A stretch of DNA of 64,000 nt from Pseudomonas oryzihabitans (GTDB lineage Bacteria; Pseudomonadota; Gammaproteobacteria; Pseudomonadales; Pseudomonadaceae), in assembly GCF_006384975.1 (NCBI RefSeq), contig NZ_CP021645.1, positions 4,492,001 to 4,556,000 on the forward strand. The letters are read 5' to 3'. Of this stretch, positions 38,114 to 49,457 are shown in pieces (position 1 is the first letter of the stretch; the number at the start of each line of letters is the position of its first letter). The notes under the pieces are model-generated. The model was not told the origin of the DNA and searched no databases. It saw only the letters and a list, made by a program, of their open reading frames with translations. The position numbers were made by a program, and so were the translations under genes.

Positions 38114-39103
38114 ATGAACGAACCCATTCCCGTCACGGTCCTGACCGGCTTTCTCGGCGCCGGCAAGACCACCCTGCTCAAGCACATCCTGCAGGCCGAG
38201 CACGGCCTCAAGATCGCCGTGATCGAAAACGAATTCAGCGCCCTGGACGTCGACGGCGAACTGCTCGAAGACGCTGGCGCCGTGCAGCTGATGAAGGTAG
38301 CCAACGGCTGCGTCTGCTGTACCGGCAGCAAGGACCTGGCCTATGCCCTGACCGTGCTGCTGGAACGCCTGGACAATGGTGAGCTGGATTTCGAGCGCCT
38401 GGTGGTGGAGTGCACCGGCCTGGCCGATCCCGGTCCGGTGGCCCAGACCTTCTTTACCGACGACCTCCTGCGCGAACGCTATCTGCTCGACGGGGTGCTC
38501 ACCCTGGTGGACGCCGTCCACGCCAGCGAGCAACTGAGCGATCCGCTGTTGCAGGCGCAGATCGGGTTCGCCGATCGCCTGCTGCTGACCAAGCTCGACC
38601 TGGCCGAGCCGGCCGCCGTCGAGGCGCTGGAGAATCGCCTGCAACGCATCAACCGCCGCGCGCCCATCCGCCATGTCGACCATGGCCGCATCGAGCTGGC
38701 CGAGTTGCTGGATATTCGTGGCTTCAACCTGCACGACGAAGACTTGGCGCCACCGACCCTGTTTCGCCCGCTGCGGCCCGTGTCGGAAGCCATCAGCCTC
38801 ACCGAACGCATCCAGTCCATCGCCATCCGCGAGTCGCGCCCCTATGACCAGGACAAGGTCGGCAAGGTCATGGAGATGCTGCTCGATACCCTCGGCTGCG
38901 ACCTGCTGCGCTACAAGGGGCTGCTCAATATCGCCGGCGAGGAGCGCCGGCTGTTGTTCCAGGGCGTGCAACAGATCTACGCAGCCGACTGGGAGCGTGA
39001 CTGGCTGCCGGACGAACAGCGCGAAAGCCGCGTGGTGCTGATCGGCATGGACCTGCCGGAAGAACGCATCCGCGCGGCCTTCGACCGGGCGGTGGCCAAG
39101 TAG
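38114..39103 (+). CDS. yjiA: CobW/COG0523 family GTPase YjiA
   Basis: G3E-family GTPase of 329 residues, thought to chaperone metal ions. Walker A GFLGAGKTTLL (12-22), the metal-binding GCVCC motif (65-69), guanine base recognition TKLDL, and a C-terminal CobW_C domain (about 230-325) are present. Start ATG 38114, preceded by TGGAG; earlier in-frame starts run into the ybdD gene. In P. aeruginosa, as I recall, the same gene follows cstA-ybdD. It converges with the DUF721 gene with only 3 nt between the stops. Confidence 0.92.
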   Translation: MNEPIPVTVLTGFLGAGKTTLLKHILQAEHGLKIAVIENEFSALDVDGELLEDAGAVQLMKVANGCVCCTGSKDLAYALTVLLERLDNGELDFERLVVECTGLADPGPVAQTFFTDDLLRERYLLDGVLTLVDAVHASEQLSDPLLQAQIGFADRLLLTKLDLAEPAAVEALENRLQRINRRAPIRHVDHGRIELAELLDIRGFNLHDEDLAPPTLFRPLRPVSEAISLTERIQSIAIRESRPYDQDKVGKVMEMLLDTLGCDLLRYKGLLNIAGEERRLLFQGVQQIYAADWERDWLPDEQRESRVVLIGMDLPEERIRAAFDRAVAK

Positions 39104-39106
39104 ACG

Positions 39107-39565
39107 TCAGGGCTCCGGCTGGCCGGTGCGACTGGCCAGTCGCTCCAGGGCGGCCTTGAGCTTGGGATCGCGGATACCCGCGGCCACCTCGCGCAGACTG
39201 TCGGCGCCCACCTGGCTCACCTGGCGCACGGGGCGCGTCCGAGTGGCGACGCCCGGGCTCGGCTGCATCTTGAATTGCACACGCATGAGGCCGGCGAATT
39301 CGGGCGCCTGTTGCAACAGGCGCAGCAGACGGCGCTGCTGATAGCGCAACCGCGTCGCCCAGTGGGCATCGTTGACCACCAACAGCAGGGTGCCGTCGCG
39401 CCAGCTGGCGACCCGGCAATGGGGGCGGGCGGCAGGCTGCAACTGCTCTTCCAGCAATTGCTGCAGGCGCCCCAGACGCTCGGCCTCGCGAAACAGCGCC
39501 TTGAGCGGTTTGGCCTGGCGGAGTAGGGCGGCGGGAGCGACAGCGGGAAGCGGACGAAAGGCCAT
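39107..39565 (-). CDS. DciA family (DUF721) protein
   Basis: A 152-residue protein of the DUF721/DciA group. DciA proteins are the ancestral loaders of the replicative helicase DnaB in bacteria without DnaC. The N-terminal KH-like domain (about 15-100) has the conserved AHWATRLRYQQRRLL and VRVQ-type VQFKMQPS segments; the C-terminal tail is probably disordered. Start ATG 39565. It is divergent from secA, 234 bp away, which is the neighbourhood I recall in P. aeruginosa (lpxC, DUF721, secA). The assignment as DciA itself is likely but not certain. Confidence 0.82.
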   Translation of the reverse strand: MAFRPLPAVAPAALLRQAKPLKALFREAERLGRLQQLLEEQLQPAARPHCRVASWRDGTLLLVVNDAHWATRLRYQQRRLLRLLQQAPEFAGLMRVQFKMQPSPGVATRTRPVRQVSQVGADSLREVAAGIRDPKLKAALERLASRTGQPEP

Positions 39566-39799
39566 GCGCAGGACTCGCGATGGGCGGAGGGAAGTCGTCG
39601 ATGGTAACAGATCGCTCTGGCATCCTGGCGGCTGCTGTCCCATCGTTCTTTCCTCATCGGCATTTCCGAGTAGAATGCCCGATTACCATTGCGGGACACC
39701 GCGGGTTTCATCACCCGCGCAAAGGCGTCTGGCCAGGCTCTGCAGAGGCCTTGCCGCCCGTTTCGCGCCCCTCATTCCAGCGGAAGAATTCCAGTCGAT

Positions 39800-42541
<2,742 letters not shown>

Positions 42542-42699
42542 GGGTTCAGGACTGCCAGCCGTCGCCTTGGGCGCCGGCGGTAGTCCGCAGCGGGTGGCAG
42601 CCCGTCGGCAGCGTCGACGCCAGGCTGTAAACTCCGCCCGCTAGGCTGTCTGCTTCAGGTTCTTCGCGTTGCCTCAGGGACGCGGGAATCTCGGTTTCC

Positions 42700-42742
42700 A
42701 CGCCGCGACCGGTCTTTCCGCTCGCGGCGTTTCCTTTTCTTT
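42700..42742 (+). terminator. Intrinsic terminator or attenuator between secA and argJ
   Basis: ACGCCGCGA (42700-42708) pairs perfectly with TCGCGGCGT (42722-42730), 13-nt loop, followed by TTCCTTTTCTTTC. It is 159 nt after secA and 27 nt before the argJ start, so argJ either has a promoter within this region or depends on read-through. Confidence 0.65.
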
Positions 42743-42757
42743 CACTGGAGTTTTCCC

Positions 42758-43975
42758 ATGGCTGTCGGTCTCGGTCCGCTCTCCACGCTGCACCCGGTTC
42801 CCGGTTTCGAACTCGGTATCGCCTCTGCCGGCATCAAGCGCCCCGGGCGCAAGGACGTGGTGGTGATGCGCTGTGCCGAAGGCTCCAGCGTAGCCGGTGT
42901 CTTCACCCTCAACGCCTTCTGCGCCGCACCGGTGATCATCGCCCGCCAGCGTTTCGCCGGTCCGGTGCGCTACCTGCTGACCAACACCGGCAACGCCAAT
43001 GCCGGGACCGGCCAGTCAGGCCTGGCCGCCGCCGAGCGCACCACCAAGACCCTGGCCACCCTGGCCAGCGTCGGTGAGGAGGCGGTGCTGCCGTTCTCCA
43101 CCGGCGTGATCGGCGAACCGCTGCCGGTGGAGAAGATCGAGGCCGCCTTGCCGGTCGCCCTGGCCGATCTGGCCGAGGATAACTGGGCCGCCGCCGCCAC
43201 CGGCATCATGACCACCGACACCCTGCCCAAGGGCGCCAGCCGCCAGTTCCAGGTGGACGGCGTGACCGTCACCGTGACCGGCATCAGCAAGGGCGCCGGC
43301 ATGATCAAGCCGAACATGGCCACCATGTTGGGCTACGTCGCCACCGACGCCAAGGTCTCCCGGGGCCTGCTGCAGGACCTGCTGGCCGATGCCGCCAACC
43401 GCTCCTTCAACCGCATCACCATCGATGGCGACACCTCCACCAACGACTGCTGCATGCTGGTGGCCACCGGCCGCGCGGCCATGGCGGAAATCGCCCAGCC
43501 CAGTGGCGAAGCCTTCGAGCAACTGCGCGAGGCGGTCTTCGCGGTGTTCGCCGAACTGGCCCAGGCCATCGTGCGCGACGGCGAGGGTGCCACCAAGTTC
43601 GTCACCGTGCAGGTCAACGGCGGCGCCAATGCCCAGGAGTGCCTGGACGTCGGCTACGCCGTCGCCCATTCGCCGCTGATCAAGACCGCGCTGTTCGCCT
43701 CCGATCCCAACTGGGGCCGTATCCTCGCCGCCGTCGGCCGCGCCGGGGTGCCCAACCTGGACGTCAGCCTGATCGACGTCTTCCTGGGTGGCGTGCAGAT
43801 CTGCCATCGGGGTGGTCGCGCCGAGTCCTACACCGAAGAGCAGGGCGCACGGGTCATGGCCCAGGCGGAGATCGAGATTCGCATCGAGCTGGGTCGCGGT
43901 AGCCACCAAGAGACCATCTGGACCACCGACCTGTCCCACGACTATGTGAAGATCAACGCCGAGTACCGTACCTGA
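42758..43975 (+). CDS. argJ: Bifunctional glutamate N-acetyltransferase/amino-acid acetyltransferase ArgJ
   Basis: Arginine biosynthesis: transfers acetyl from N-acetylornithine to glutamate (and may also use acetyl-CoA), recycling the acetyl group. The 405 residues contain the autocleavage site KPNMATMLG with nucleophile Thr189, which splits the chain into alpha and beta subunits. AAERTTKT-like and TTDTLPKGA segments match the family. Start ATG 42758. A 14-bp tandem duplication covers the last codons and the stop. Confidence 0.96.
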   Translation: MAVGLGPLSTLHPVPGFELGIASAGIKRPGRKDVVVMRCAEGSSVAGVFTLNAFCAAPVIIARQRFAGPVRYLLTNTGNANAGTGQSGLAAAERTTKTLATLASVGEEAVLPFSTGVIGEPLPVEKIEAALPVALADLAEDNWAAAATGIMTTDTLPKGASRQFQVDGVTVTVTGISKGAGMIKPNMATMLGYVATDAKVSRGLLQDLLADAANRSFNRITIDGDTSTNDCCMLVATGRAAMAEIAQPSGEAFEQLREAVFAVFAELAQAIVRDGEGATKFVTVQVNGGANAQECLDVGYAVAHSPLIKTALFASDPNWGRILAAVGRAGVPNLDVSLIDVFLGGVQICHRGGRAESYTEEQGARVMAQAEIEIRIELGRGSHQETIWTTDLSHDYVKINAEYRT

Positions 43976-43994
43976 CCGGCCGTACCTGACCGGC
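43967..43994. repeat. 14-bp tandem duplication at the argJ stop codon
   Basis: CGTACCTGACCGGC occurs twice with no gap (43967-43980 and 43981-43994). Each copy carries the TGA that ends argJ, so the second copy is outside the reading frame. Confidence 0.9.
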
Positions 43995-44063
43995 GCTATG
44001 GCGTGCGGCAGCCCCGCACGCCTGCTGTGGCCTTGATGGCTGCATCGTTTCGAGGAATCCCGC

Positions 44064-44702
44064 ATGTCCCAGCTGCAACTCGTGATCGGCAACAAGAACT
44101 TCTCCTCCTGGTCGCTGCGTGCCTGGCTGGCCATGGAACTCAGCGGCGCCCCCTATGAAGAGGTGTCGATCCCGCTCTACACCCCCAACAGCCGATCCCT
44201 GCTCAAGGCCCAGTCGCCTACCGGCAAGGTGCCGGTGCTCAAGCTGGCCGAGGGGACCATCTGGGATTCGCTGGCCATCGTCGAATACCTGGCCGAAGCC
44301 TATCCCGACGCCGGCCTCTGGCCCGCCGAGACCCTGGCCCGCGCCCATGCCCGGGCGCTGTGCGCCGAGATGCACAGTGGCTTTCTCGCCCTGCGCCGCG
44401 AGCTGCCCATGGATCTGCGGCGCCGCCAGCGCCTGAAGTCGACCACGGCCGAGGCGGTGGAAGACATCCAGCGCATCCAACGGCTGTGGCGCGAGTGCCG
44501 CGAGCGTTATGGTGAGCAGGGCCCCTATCTGTTCGGCACCCCGACCATCGCCGATGCCTTCTATGCTCCGGTGGCGAGCCGCTTCCGCAGCTATGGCGTC
44601 GAGTTGTCGGCCGAGGCGGCCGCCTATGTCGAGACCATCTACGCCTGGCCGGCTTTCCAGCGCTGGCTGGCGGAGGCCGAAACGGAGGAACAGGACGCAT
44701 GA
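44064..44702 (+). CDS. Glutathione S-transferase family protein
   Basis: A 212-residue cytosolic GST. The thioredoxin-like domain (1-80) has NKNFSSWSLRAWLAM with the likely catalytic Ser14 or Ser15, cis-proline in GKVPVL and DSLAIVEYL for the glutathione tail; the helical domain runs 90-210. Similar to the E. coli YfcF/maleylacetoacetate isomerase-like group; the substrate is unknown. It ends in a 4-nt overlap with the Nudix gene. In P. aeruginosa this gene also follows argJ, as I recall. Confidence 0.9.
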   Translation: MSQLQLVIGNKNFSSWSLRAWLAMELSGAPYEEVSIPLYTPNSRSLLKAQSPTGKVPVLKLAEGTIWDSLAIVEYLAEAYPDAGLWPAETLARAHARALCAEMHSGFLALRRELPMDLRRRQRLKSTTAEAVEDIQRIQRLWRECRERYGEQGPYLFGTPTIADAFYAPVASRFRSYGVELSAEAAAYVETIYAWPAFQRWLAEAETEEQDA

Positions 44703-45646
44703 GTCGTCTGCATGTCGTTGCCGCGGTGATCCGCAATCCCCAGGGACAGATCCTCATTGCCCAGCGTCCGGCGCACAAGCACCAGGGCGGGTTGTGGGAA
44801 TTTCCCGGTGGCAAGGTCGAGGCCGGCGAGGCCCCGGCCGCTGCCCTGGCGCGTGAGCTGGTCGAAGAATTGGGCATCCAGGTGACGGCGGCCCGACCGC
44901 TGTTGCAGGTGCGCCATGACTATCCCGACCAGGCGGTGCTGCTGGACGTCTGGCAGGTGGACGCCTTTACCGGCGAAGCCTATGGCGCCGAAGGCCAGCC
45001 GCTGGCCTGGGTCGCCCCGCGCGAACTCGCCGGCTACGACTTCCCGGCGGCCAATAGACCCATCGTCCAGGCGGCGCGGCTGCCGGAGCGCTACCTCATC
45101 ACGCCTGGTGAGTTGACCACCGCGGAATTGCTCAATGGGCTGCATCGGGCGCTGGACAGCGGCATCCGCCTGGTCCAGTTGCGCACGCCGGACAACTTCG
45201 ATCCGCAGTACCGTGACCTGGCGGGTGACGTCCAGGGCCTCTGCACCGGTCGCGCCCAATTGATGCTCAAGGGGCCGCTGGAATGGCTGGGCGATTTCCC
45301 CGCCGCCGGTTGGCACCTGACCGCCGCCCAACTGCGTCTATATGCGCCCAATGGCCGGCCCTTCCCGGAGCAACGCCTGCTGGCCGCTTCCTGCCACGAC
45401 GCTGAGGAACTGGCCCTGGCCCAGCAGATGGGCGTGGATTTCGTCACCCTGTCGCCGGTGATGCCCACCGCCAGCCATCCGGGCGCTCCGACCCTGGGCT
45501 GGGTCAAGGCCCAGCAATTGCTGGCCGACTGCAACCTGCCGGCCTACCTGCTGGGCGGCCTGGGCGACGAGGATCTCACCGGGGCCTGGCAGGCCGGCGC
45601 CCAGGGCGTGGCGGCGATCCGCGCGTTCTGGCCCACCTCCGCGTAG
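44699..45646 (+). CDS. Nudix (MutT-like) hydrolase fused to a TenI/ThiE-like domain
   Basis: A 315-residue two-domain protein. Residues 1-130 are a MutT-type Nudix domain with an intact box GGKVEAGEAPAAALARELVEELGI-type motif (about 38-61), expected to sanitise oxidised nucleotides such as 8-oxo-dGTP. Residues about 135-312 resemble thiamine phosphate synthase/TenI (LVQLRTPD, SCHDAEELALAQQMGVDFVTLSPV, LGGLGDEDL), but the usual catalytic QLReK lysine position reads TPD, so synthase activity is doubtful. It overlaps the GST gene by 4 nt. Its TAG stop codon is inside the dispersed repeat at 45642. Confidence 0.9.
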   Translation: MSRLHVVAAVIRNPQGQILIAQRPAHKHQGGLWEFPGGKVEAGEAPAAALARELVEELGIQVTAARPLLQVRHDYPDQAVLLDVWQVDAFTGEAYGAEGQPLAWVAPRELAGYDFPAANRPIVQAARLPERYLITPGELTTAELLNGLHRALDSGIRLVQLRTPDNFDPQYRDLAGDVQGLCTGRAQLMLKGPLEWLGDFPAAGWHLTAAQLRLYAPNGRPFPEQRLLAASCHDAEELALAQQMGVDFVTLSPVMPTASHPGAPTLGWVKAQQLLADCNLPAYLLGGLGDEDLTGAWQAGAQGVAAIRAFWPTSA

Positions 45647-45737
45647 GTTGGGTTGAGCGCGAGCGAAGCCCAACGGTGCCTGGCTCGGCTGCGCTCCGTT
45701 GGGCTTTGACGATGGAGCCGTCTCAACCCAACCTACG
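45642..45737. repeat. Dispersed 96-bp palindromic repeat (single copy)
   Basis: Ends CGTAGGTTGGGTTGAG and CTCAACCCAACCTACG are perfect 16-bp inverted repeats. The interior (GAAGCCCAACGGTGCCTGG ... GTTGGGCTTTGACGATGG) is the reverse complement of the unit in the 32621-32936 array, so it is the same family in the opposite orientation. The left end supplies the stop codon of the Nudix gene. It may act as a two-way transcript end for the convergent genes. Confidence 0.9.
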
Positions 45738-45753
45738 AAAACCACATGAAAAC

Positions 45754-46803
45754 CTACAGCCGCGGATAGTCGATATAGCCCACCGGGCCCTTGCTGTAGA
45801 AGGTATCCGGGCGCGGCTCGTTCAGCTCGGTGTCCTGCTCCAGGCGTTGCGGCAGGTCCGGGTTGGCGATGAAGGGCACGCCGAAGGCCACGGCATCGGC
45901 CTTGCCTTCCGCCAACCAGGCATTGGCCTTGGCCTTGTCGAACTTCTCGTTGGCGATGTACACGCCGCCGAAGGCCGCCTTGAGCTGCGGGCCCAGGCTG
46001 TCGCTGCCGGCCGCTTCGCGGATGCAGATGAAGGCCACCTGGCGCTTGCCCAGTTCGCGAGCGACATGGCCGAAGGTGGCGGCCGGATCGCTGTCACCCA
46101 TGGTGTGCATGTCGCCACGGGTGGACAGGTGCACGCCGACGCGATCGGCGCCCCAGACCTCGATGCAGGCGTCGGTCACTTCCAGCAGCAGCCGGGCGCG
46201 ATGCTCGATGGAGCCGCCGTAGGCATCGCTGCGCTGGTTGGTGTCGCTCTGCAGGAACTGGTCGAGCAGATAGCCGTTGGCCCCGTGGACCTCGACGCCG
46301 TCGAAGCCGGCGCGCTTGGCGTTCTCGGCGCCACGCCGGTAGGCGGCGACGATCCCCGAAATTTCTTCCGTCTCCAGCGCCCGCGGGGTGACATAGTCAC
46401 GCTTGGGGCGCAGCAGGCTGACATGGCCCTGGGCAGGGATGGCGCTCGGCGCCACCGGCAGCTCGCCATCGAGATAGCTGGGGTCGGAGATACGACCCAC
46501 GTGCCAGAGTTGCAGCACGATGCGGCCACCGGCCTTGTGCACGGCGGTGGTTACCCGCTGCCAGCCAGCCACCTGCTCGTCGGACCAGATGCCGGGGGTA
46601 TCGGGATAACCCACGCCCATGGGGTCGACCGAGGTGGCCTCGGTGATGATCAGGCCGGCGGCAGCGCGTTGCACGTAGTACTCGACCATCAGGTCGCCCG
46701 GGACCCGGCCCGGTTCGGCACGACAGCGGGTGAGGGGCGCCATGATGACGCGGTTGGGCAGTTCCAGGGCGCCGATCTTGATCGGGTCGAACAGCTGAGT
46801 CAT
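45754..46803 (-). CDS. Old yellow enzyme family ene-reductase (NemA type)
   Basis: FMN-dependent, NADPH-using reductase of 349 residues that reduces electron-poor alkenes, quinones, nitro compounds and nitrate esters. Conserved segments: LTRCRAEPGRVPGDLMVEYYVQRA near the N-terminus, LQLWHVGRIS (about 98-107), the substrate-binding His-x-x-Asn in HGANGYLLDQFL, and GVPFIANPDLPQRL. Start ATG 46803. It lies 15 nt after the MFS gene, so the order arsR-MFS-OYE forms one operon. Detoxification of reactive electrophiles is the likely role. Confidence 0.94.
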   Translation of the reverse strand: MTQLFDPIKIGALELPNRVIMAPLTRCRAEPGRVPGDLMVEYYVQRAAAGLIITEATSVDPMGVGYPDTPGIWSDEQVAGWQRVTTAVHKAGGRIVLQLWHVGRISDPSYLDGELPVAPSAIPAQGHVSLLRPKRDYVTPRALETEEISGIVAAYRRGAENAKRAGFDGVEVHGANGYLLDQFLQSDTNQRSDAYGGSIEHRARLLLEVTDACIEVWGADRVGVHLSTRGDMHTMGDSDPAATFGHVARELGKRQVAFICIREAAGSDSLGPQLKAAFGGVYIANEKFDKAKANAWLAEGKADAVAFGVPFIANPDLPQRLEQDTELNEPRPDTFYSKGPVGYIDYPRL

Positions 46804-46818
46804 GGCTAGCTCTCTTGG

Positions 46819-47982
46819 TTAACTGGCGGTCGCCAGGCCGCTCTTGCGGGCCTGGCTGGCGGTCAGCAGGGTGGCGATGAGGGCCAGCAGGGCGAGCCCG
46901 CTGGCGGCGAGGGGTACCGCGGTGAGACCCAGCCCGTGGTCGATCACCAGGCCGCCGACCCAGGCGCCGAGGGCGTTGCCCACGTTGAAGGCGCCGATAT
47001 TGAGGGTCGAGACCAGATTCGGCGCATCCTTGCCGAAGGTGACCACGTTGATCTGCAGGGCCGGCACGGCGGCGAAGGCGGCCGCGGCCCACAGGAAGAG
47101 GGTGATCTCGGCCGGCAGGAAGGCGTGGCCGGTCCAGCGCAGGGCGGCGGAGGTCAGCGCCAGGGCGACGAAGATGCCCACCAGGCTGGTGGCCAGCCGC
47201 CAATCGGCCAGGCGACCACCGATGAAGTTACCCAGGGTCAGCCCCAGGCCGATCAACAGCAGGGTGCCGGTCACGCCACGCGGCGAGACGCCGGTCACCT
47301 CCTGCAGCAGGGGCGCGACATAGGTGAAGAGGGCGAACATGGAGGCGGCGAAGAACACCGTCATCGACAGCGCCAGCCAGAAGCCGAGGCCGCGCAGGGC
47401 GAGCAATTCCTGGCGCAGGTCGGCGCGGGTCTGGTTGCGGTCGGCGGGCAGCACGCGCCATAGACCGAACAGGGCCACCACGCCGATGGCCGCCACGGCC
47501 CAGAAGGTCGAGCGCCAGCCAGCGGCCTGGCCCAGGGCGGTACCCAGGGGCACGCCCAGCACATTGGCCAGGGTCAGGCCGGTGAACATCAGGGCCACCG
47601 CCGAGGCGCGGCGATTCTCCGGCACCAGGCTCGCCGCCACCACGGCGCCGATGCCGAAGAAGGCGCCATGGCAGAGTGCGGTAACGACCCGCGCCAGCAT
47701 CAGCATGTGGTAGCCGCTGGCCACTGCGCAGAGCAGGTTGCCGACGATGAAGATGCCCATCAAGGCGAGCAGGGCACGTTTACGTGGCCAATGGGCGGTA
47801 GCCAGCGCCATGAAGGGCGCACCGATGGCCACGCCCAGGGCATAACCGGTGACCAGCCAACCGGCGCTGGGGATGGATACACCCAGGTCCGCGGCGACGT
47901 TGGGCAGCAAGCCCATGATGACGAATTCGGTGGTGCCGATGGCGAAAGCGCTCAGCGCCAGCACGATGAGAGAAGCGGGCAT
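46819..47982 (-). CDS. MFS transporter (YdhP-like drug/metabolite efflux)
   Basis: Major facilitator of 387 residues with twelve predicted helices; IGTTEFVIMGLLPNVAADLGVS (about 14-35) and TGYALGVAIGAPFMA are hallmarks of the AraJ/YdhP group. Start ATG 47982 is preceded by AAGGAAAT; an in-frame GTG at 47997 is possible. The gene begins 17 nt after the arsR stop and is followed by the OYE gene. Export of a toxic compound or its reduced product is plausible; the substrate is unknown. Confidence 0.9.
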   Translation of the reverse strand: MPASLIVLALSAFAIGTTEFVIMGLLPNVAADLGVSIPSAGWLVTGYALGVAIGAPFMALATAHWPRKRALLALMGIFIVGNLLCAVASGYHMLMLARVVTALCHGAFFGIGAVVAASLVPENRRASAVALMFTGLTLANVLGVPLGTALGQAAGWRSTFWAVAAIGVVALFGLWRVLPADRNQTRADLRQELLALRGLGFWLALSMTVFFAASMFALFTYVAPLLQEVTGVSPRGVTGTLLLIGLGLTLGNFIGGRLADWRLATSLVGIFVALALTSAALRWTGHAFLPAEITLFLWAAAAFAAVPALQINVVTFGKDAPNLVSTLNIGAFNVGNALGAWVGGLVIDHGLGLTAVPLAASGLALLALIATLLTASQARKSGLATAS

Positions 47983-47999
47983 GAAATTTCCTTGCACGG

Positions 48000-48290
48000 C
48001 TAGAGTTCACGGGCGAGACGTTGCAGGAATGCCTGGATGGCCGCCTCGTCGCGTTGGTAGAACACCCATTGACCAACCCGGCGCGTGGTGACCAACCCGG
48101 CCCGGGTCAGCACCGCCAGGTGCGCGGAGACGGTGGACTGCGAGAGCTCGGCCCGCGCCTCGATCTGGCCGGCGCAGACGCCCACGCTGGGGTCGTGATG
48201 CTGATGGGGGAAGTGCTGCCCCGGATCGCGCAGCCAGCTCAGGATCTGACAGCGCAGCGGATTGGCCAGGGCCTTGAGGATTTCGTCCAT
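48000..48290 (-). CDS. ArsR-family regulator
   Basis: A 96-residue ArsR/SmtB-type repressor with the winged helix at about 42-80 (LSQSTVSAHLAVLTRAGLVTTRRVGQWVFY region). Between helices 1 and 2 there is a His-rich loop GQHFPHQHHDP followed by GVCAG with Cys39; Cys14 lies in helix 1. The ELCVC metal box of ArsR is absent. It leads the operon with an efflux pump and ene-reductase, so it is probably a repressor released by reactive electrophiles or a metal. An AT-rich upstream region with ATTCGAAT (48361-48368) is the likely operator zone. Confidence 0.9.
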   Translation of the reverse strand: MDEILKALANPLRCQILSWLRDPGQHFPHQHHDPSVGVCAGQIEARAELSQSTVSAHLAVLTRAGLVTTRRVGQWVFYQRDEAAIQAFLQRLAREL

Positions 48291-48512
48291 CAGAGTCGTA
48301 TCGTCATATCGGAGTTTTACGAACCTTAGATCGCAAAAAATCGATGTGCAAGCTATCGATATTCGAATCTATCTATCGTTGGGTTAGAGGGTTGCTATCG
48401 CGATAAGTGTCCGGTGGCTGGTGTCTCGTTCAGTTGCGATTCAGATCCGCTGGCTAGAATCTCAACAGGCTGCGGCCCTGTCTGCCGCAATGGATCTTCA
48501 AGGAGTAAAGAC

Positions 48513-49208
48513 ATGGCGCTGTCTACCCGTATCATTCTCGCCAGCCTGGCCGTGGCTACCCTGGCCGGATGCGCATCCCCCAATCCCTACGAGAACCAGG
48601 GACAGGCCGGTGGTGGCATGTCCAACACCGCCAAGTACGGTGGCCTCGGAGCCTTGGCCGGTGCCGTCGCCGGTGCCGCCATTGACCACAACCATCGTGG
48701 CAAGGGCGCGCTGATTGGCGCCGCCGCGGTAGGTGCGGCGGCAGCGGGATATGGCTACTACGCCGACCGCCAGGAAGCCGAGTTGCGCCAGCAGATGCAG
48801 AACACCGGCGTGCAGGTACAGCGCCAGGGTGACGACATCAAGCTGATCATGCCGGGCAACATCACCTTCGCCACCGACTCGGCGAATATCGCCAGCAGCT
48901 TCTACAAGCCGCTCAACGATCTGGCCAATTCGTTCAAGCAATTCGACCAGAACAGCATCGAGATCGTCGGCTACACCGACAGTACCGGCAGCCTCGCCCA
49001 CAACATGGAGCTGTCGCAGCGCCGGGCGCAGAGCGTGGCCAATTACCTGATCGCCCAGGGCGTTCCGGCGGCCCGCCTAAGCACCCGTGGGGCCGGCCCG
49101 GAAAATCCCATCGCCAGCAATGCCACCGCGGATGGCCGGGCGCAGAATCGCCGCGTCGAGGTCAATCTGCGCGCCCTGCCTGGAGCGACCGGTACCCCCG
49201 CCCAATAA
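48513..49208 (+). CDS. OmpA-family lipoprotein (YiaD-like)
   Basis: A 231-residue outer-membrane lipoprotein. Signal peptide with lipobox LAGC (Cys20), a glycine-rich segment (about 35-90, AGAVAGAAIDHNHRGKGALIG) resembling glycine zippers, and a C-terminal OmpA-like peptidoglycan-binding domain (about 110-225) with SANIASSFYKPL, IVGYTDSTGS and LSQRRAQSVANYL. The start ATG 48513 follows AAGGAG. An intrinsic terminator follows. The domain anchors the outer membrane to the cell wall. Confidence 0.93.
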   Translation: MALSTRIILASLAVATLAGCASPNPYENQGQAGGGMSNTAKYGGLGALAGAVAGAAIDHNHRGKGALIGAAAVGAAAAGYGYYADRQEAELRQQMQNTGVQVQRQGDDIKLIMPGNITFATDSANIASSFYKPLNDLANSFKQFDQNSIEIVGYTDSTGSLAHNMELSQRRAQSVANYLIAQGVPAARLSTRGAGPENPIASNATADGRAQNRRVEVNLRALPGATGTPAQ

Positions 49209-49231
49209 CGACCGTTCGTCGCTCGCCATCG

Positions 49232-49275
49232 GCAGTTTCCGCTGCTTCGTGAACCGCAGCGGAAACTGCTTTTTC
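49232..49275 (+). terminator. Intrinsic terminator of the OmpA-like lipoprotein gene
   Basis: GCAGTTTCCGCTGC (49232-49245) pairs perfectly with GCAGCGGAAACTGC (49256-49269), 14-bp stem, 10-nt loop, followed by TTTTTC. Confidence 0.93.
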
Positions 49276-49457
49276 ATTTTGCGCTCTGATGCACGTCGCA
49301 AGGTGCCCTGGCTGCCAACCGGCAGGCGGCAGCTCTGTGCGTGGCTGCTAACCTAGGAAGGTTGGCGTGCTGCTTTTTATAGGGCTCACGACGGGAATGG
49401 CAGTCAGCCGCTTTCGATTGCTGCAGGGCGGCAGAGGCCGCGGGGAGAAGAGGCTTG

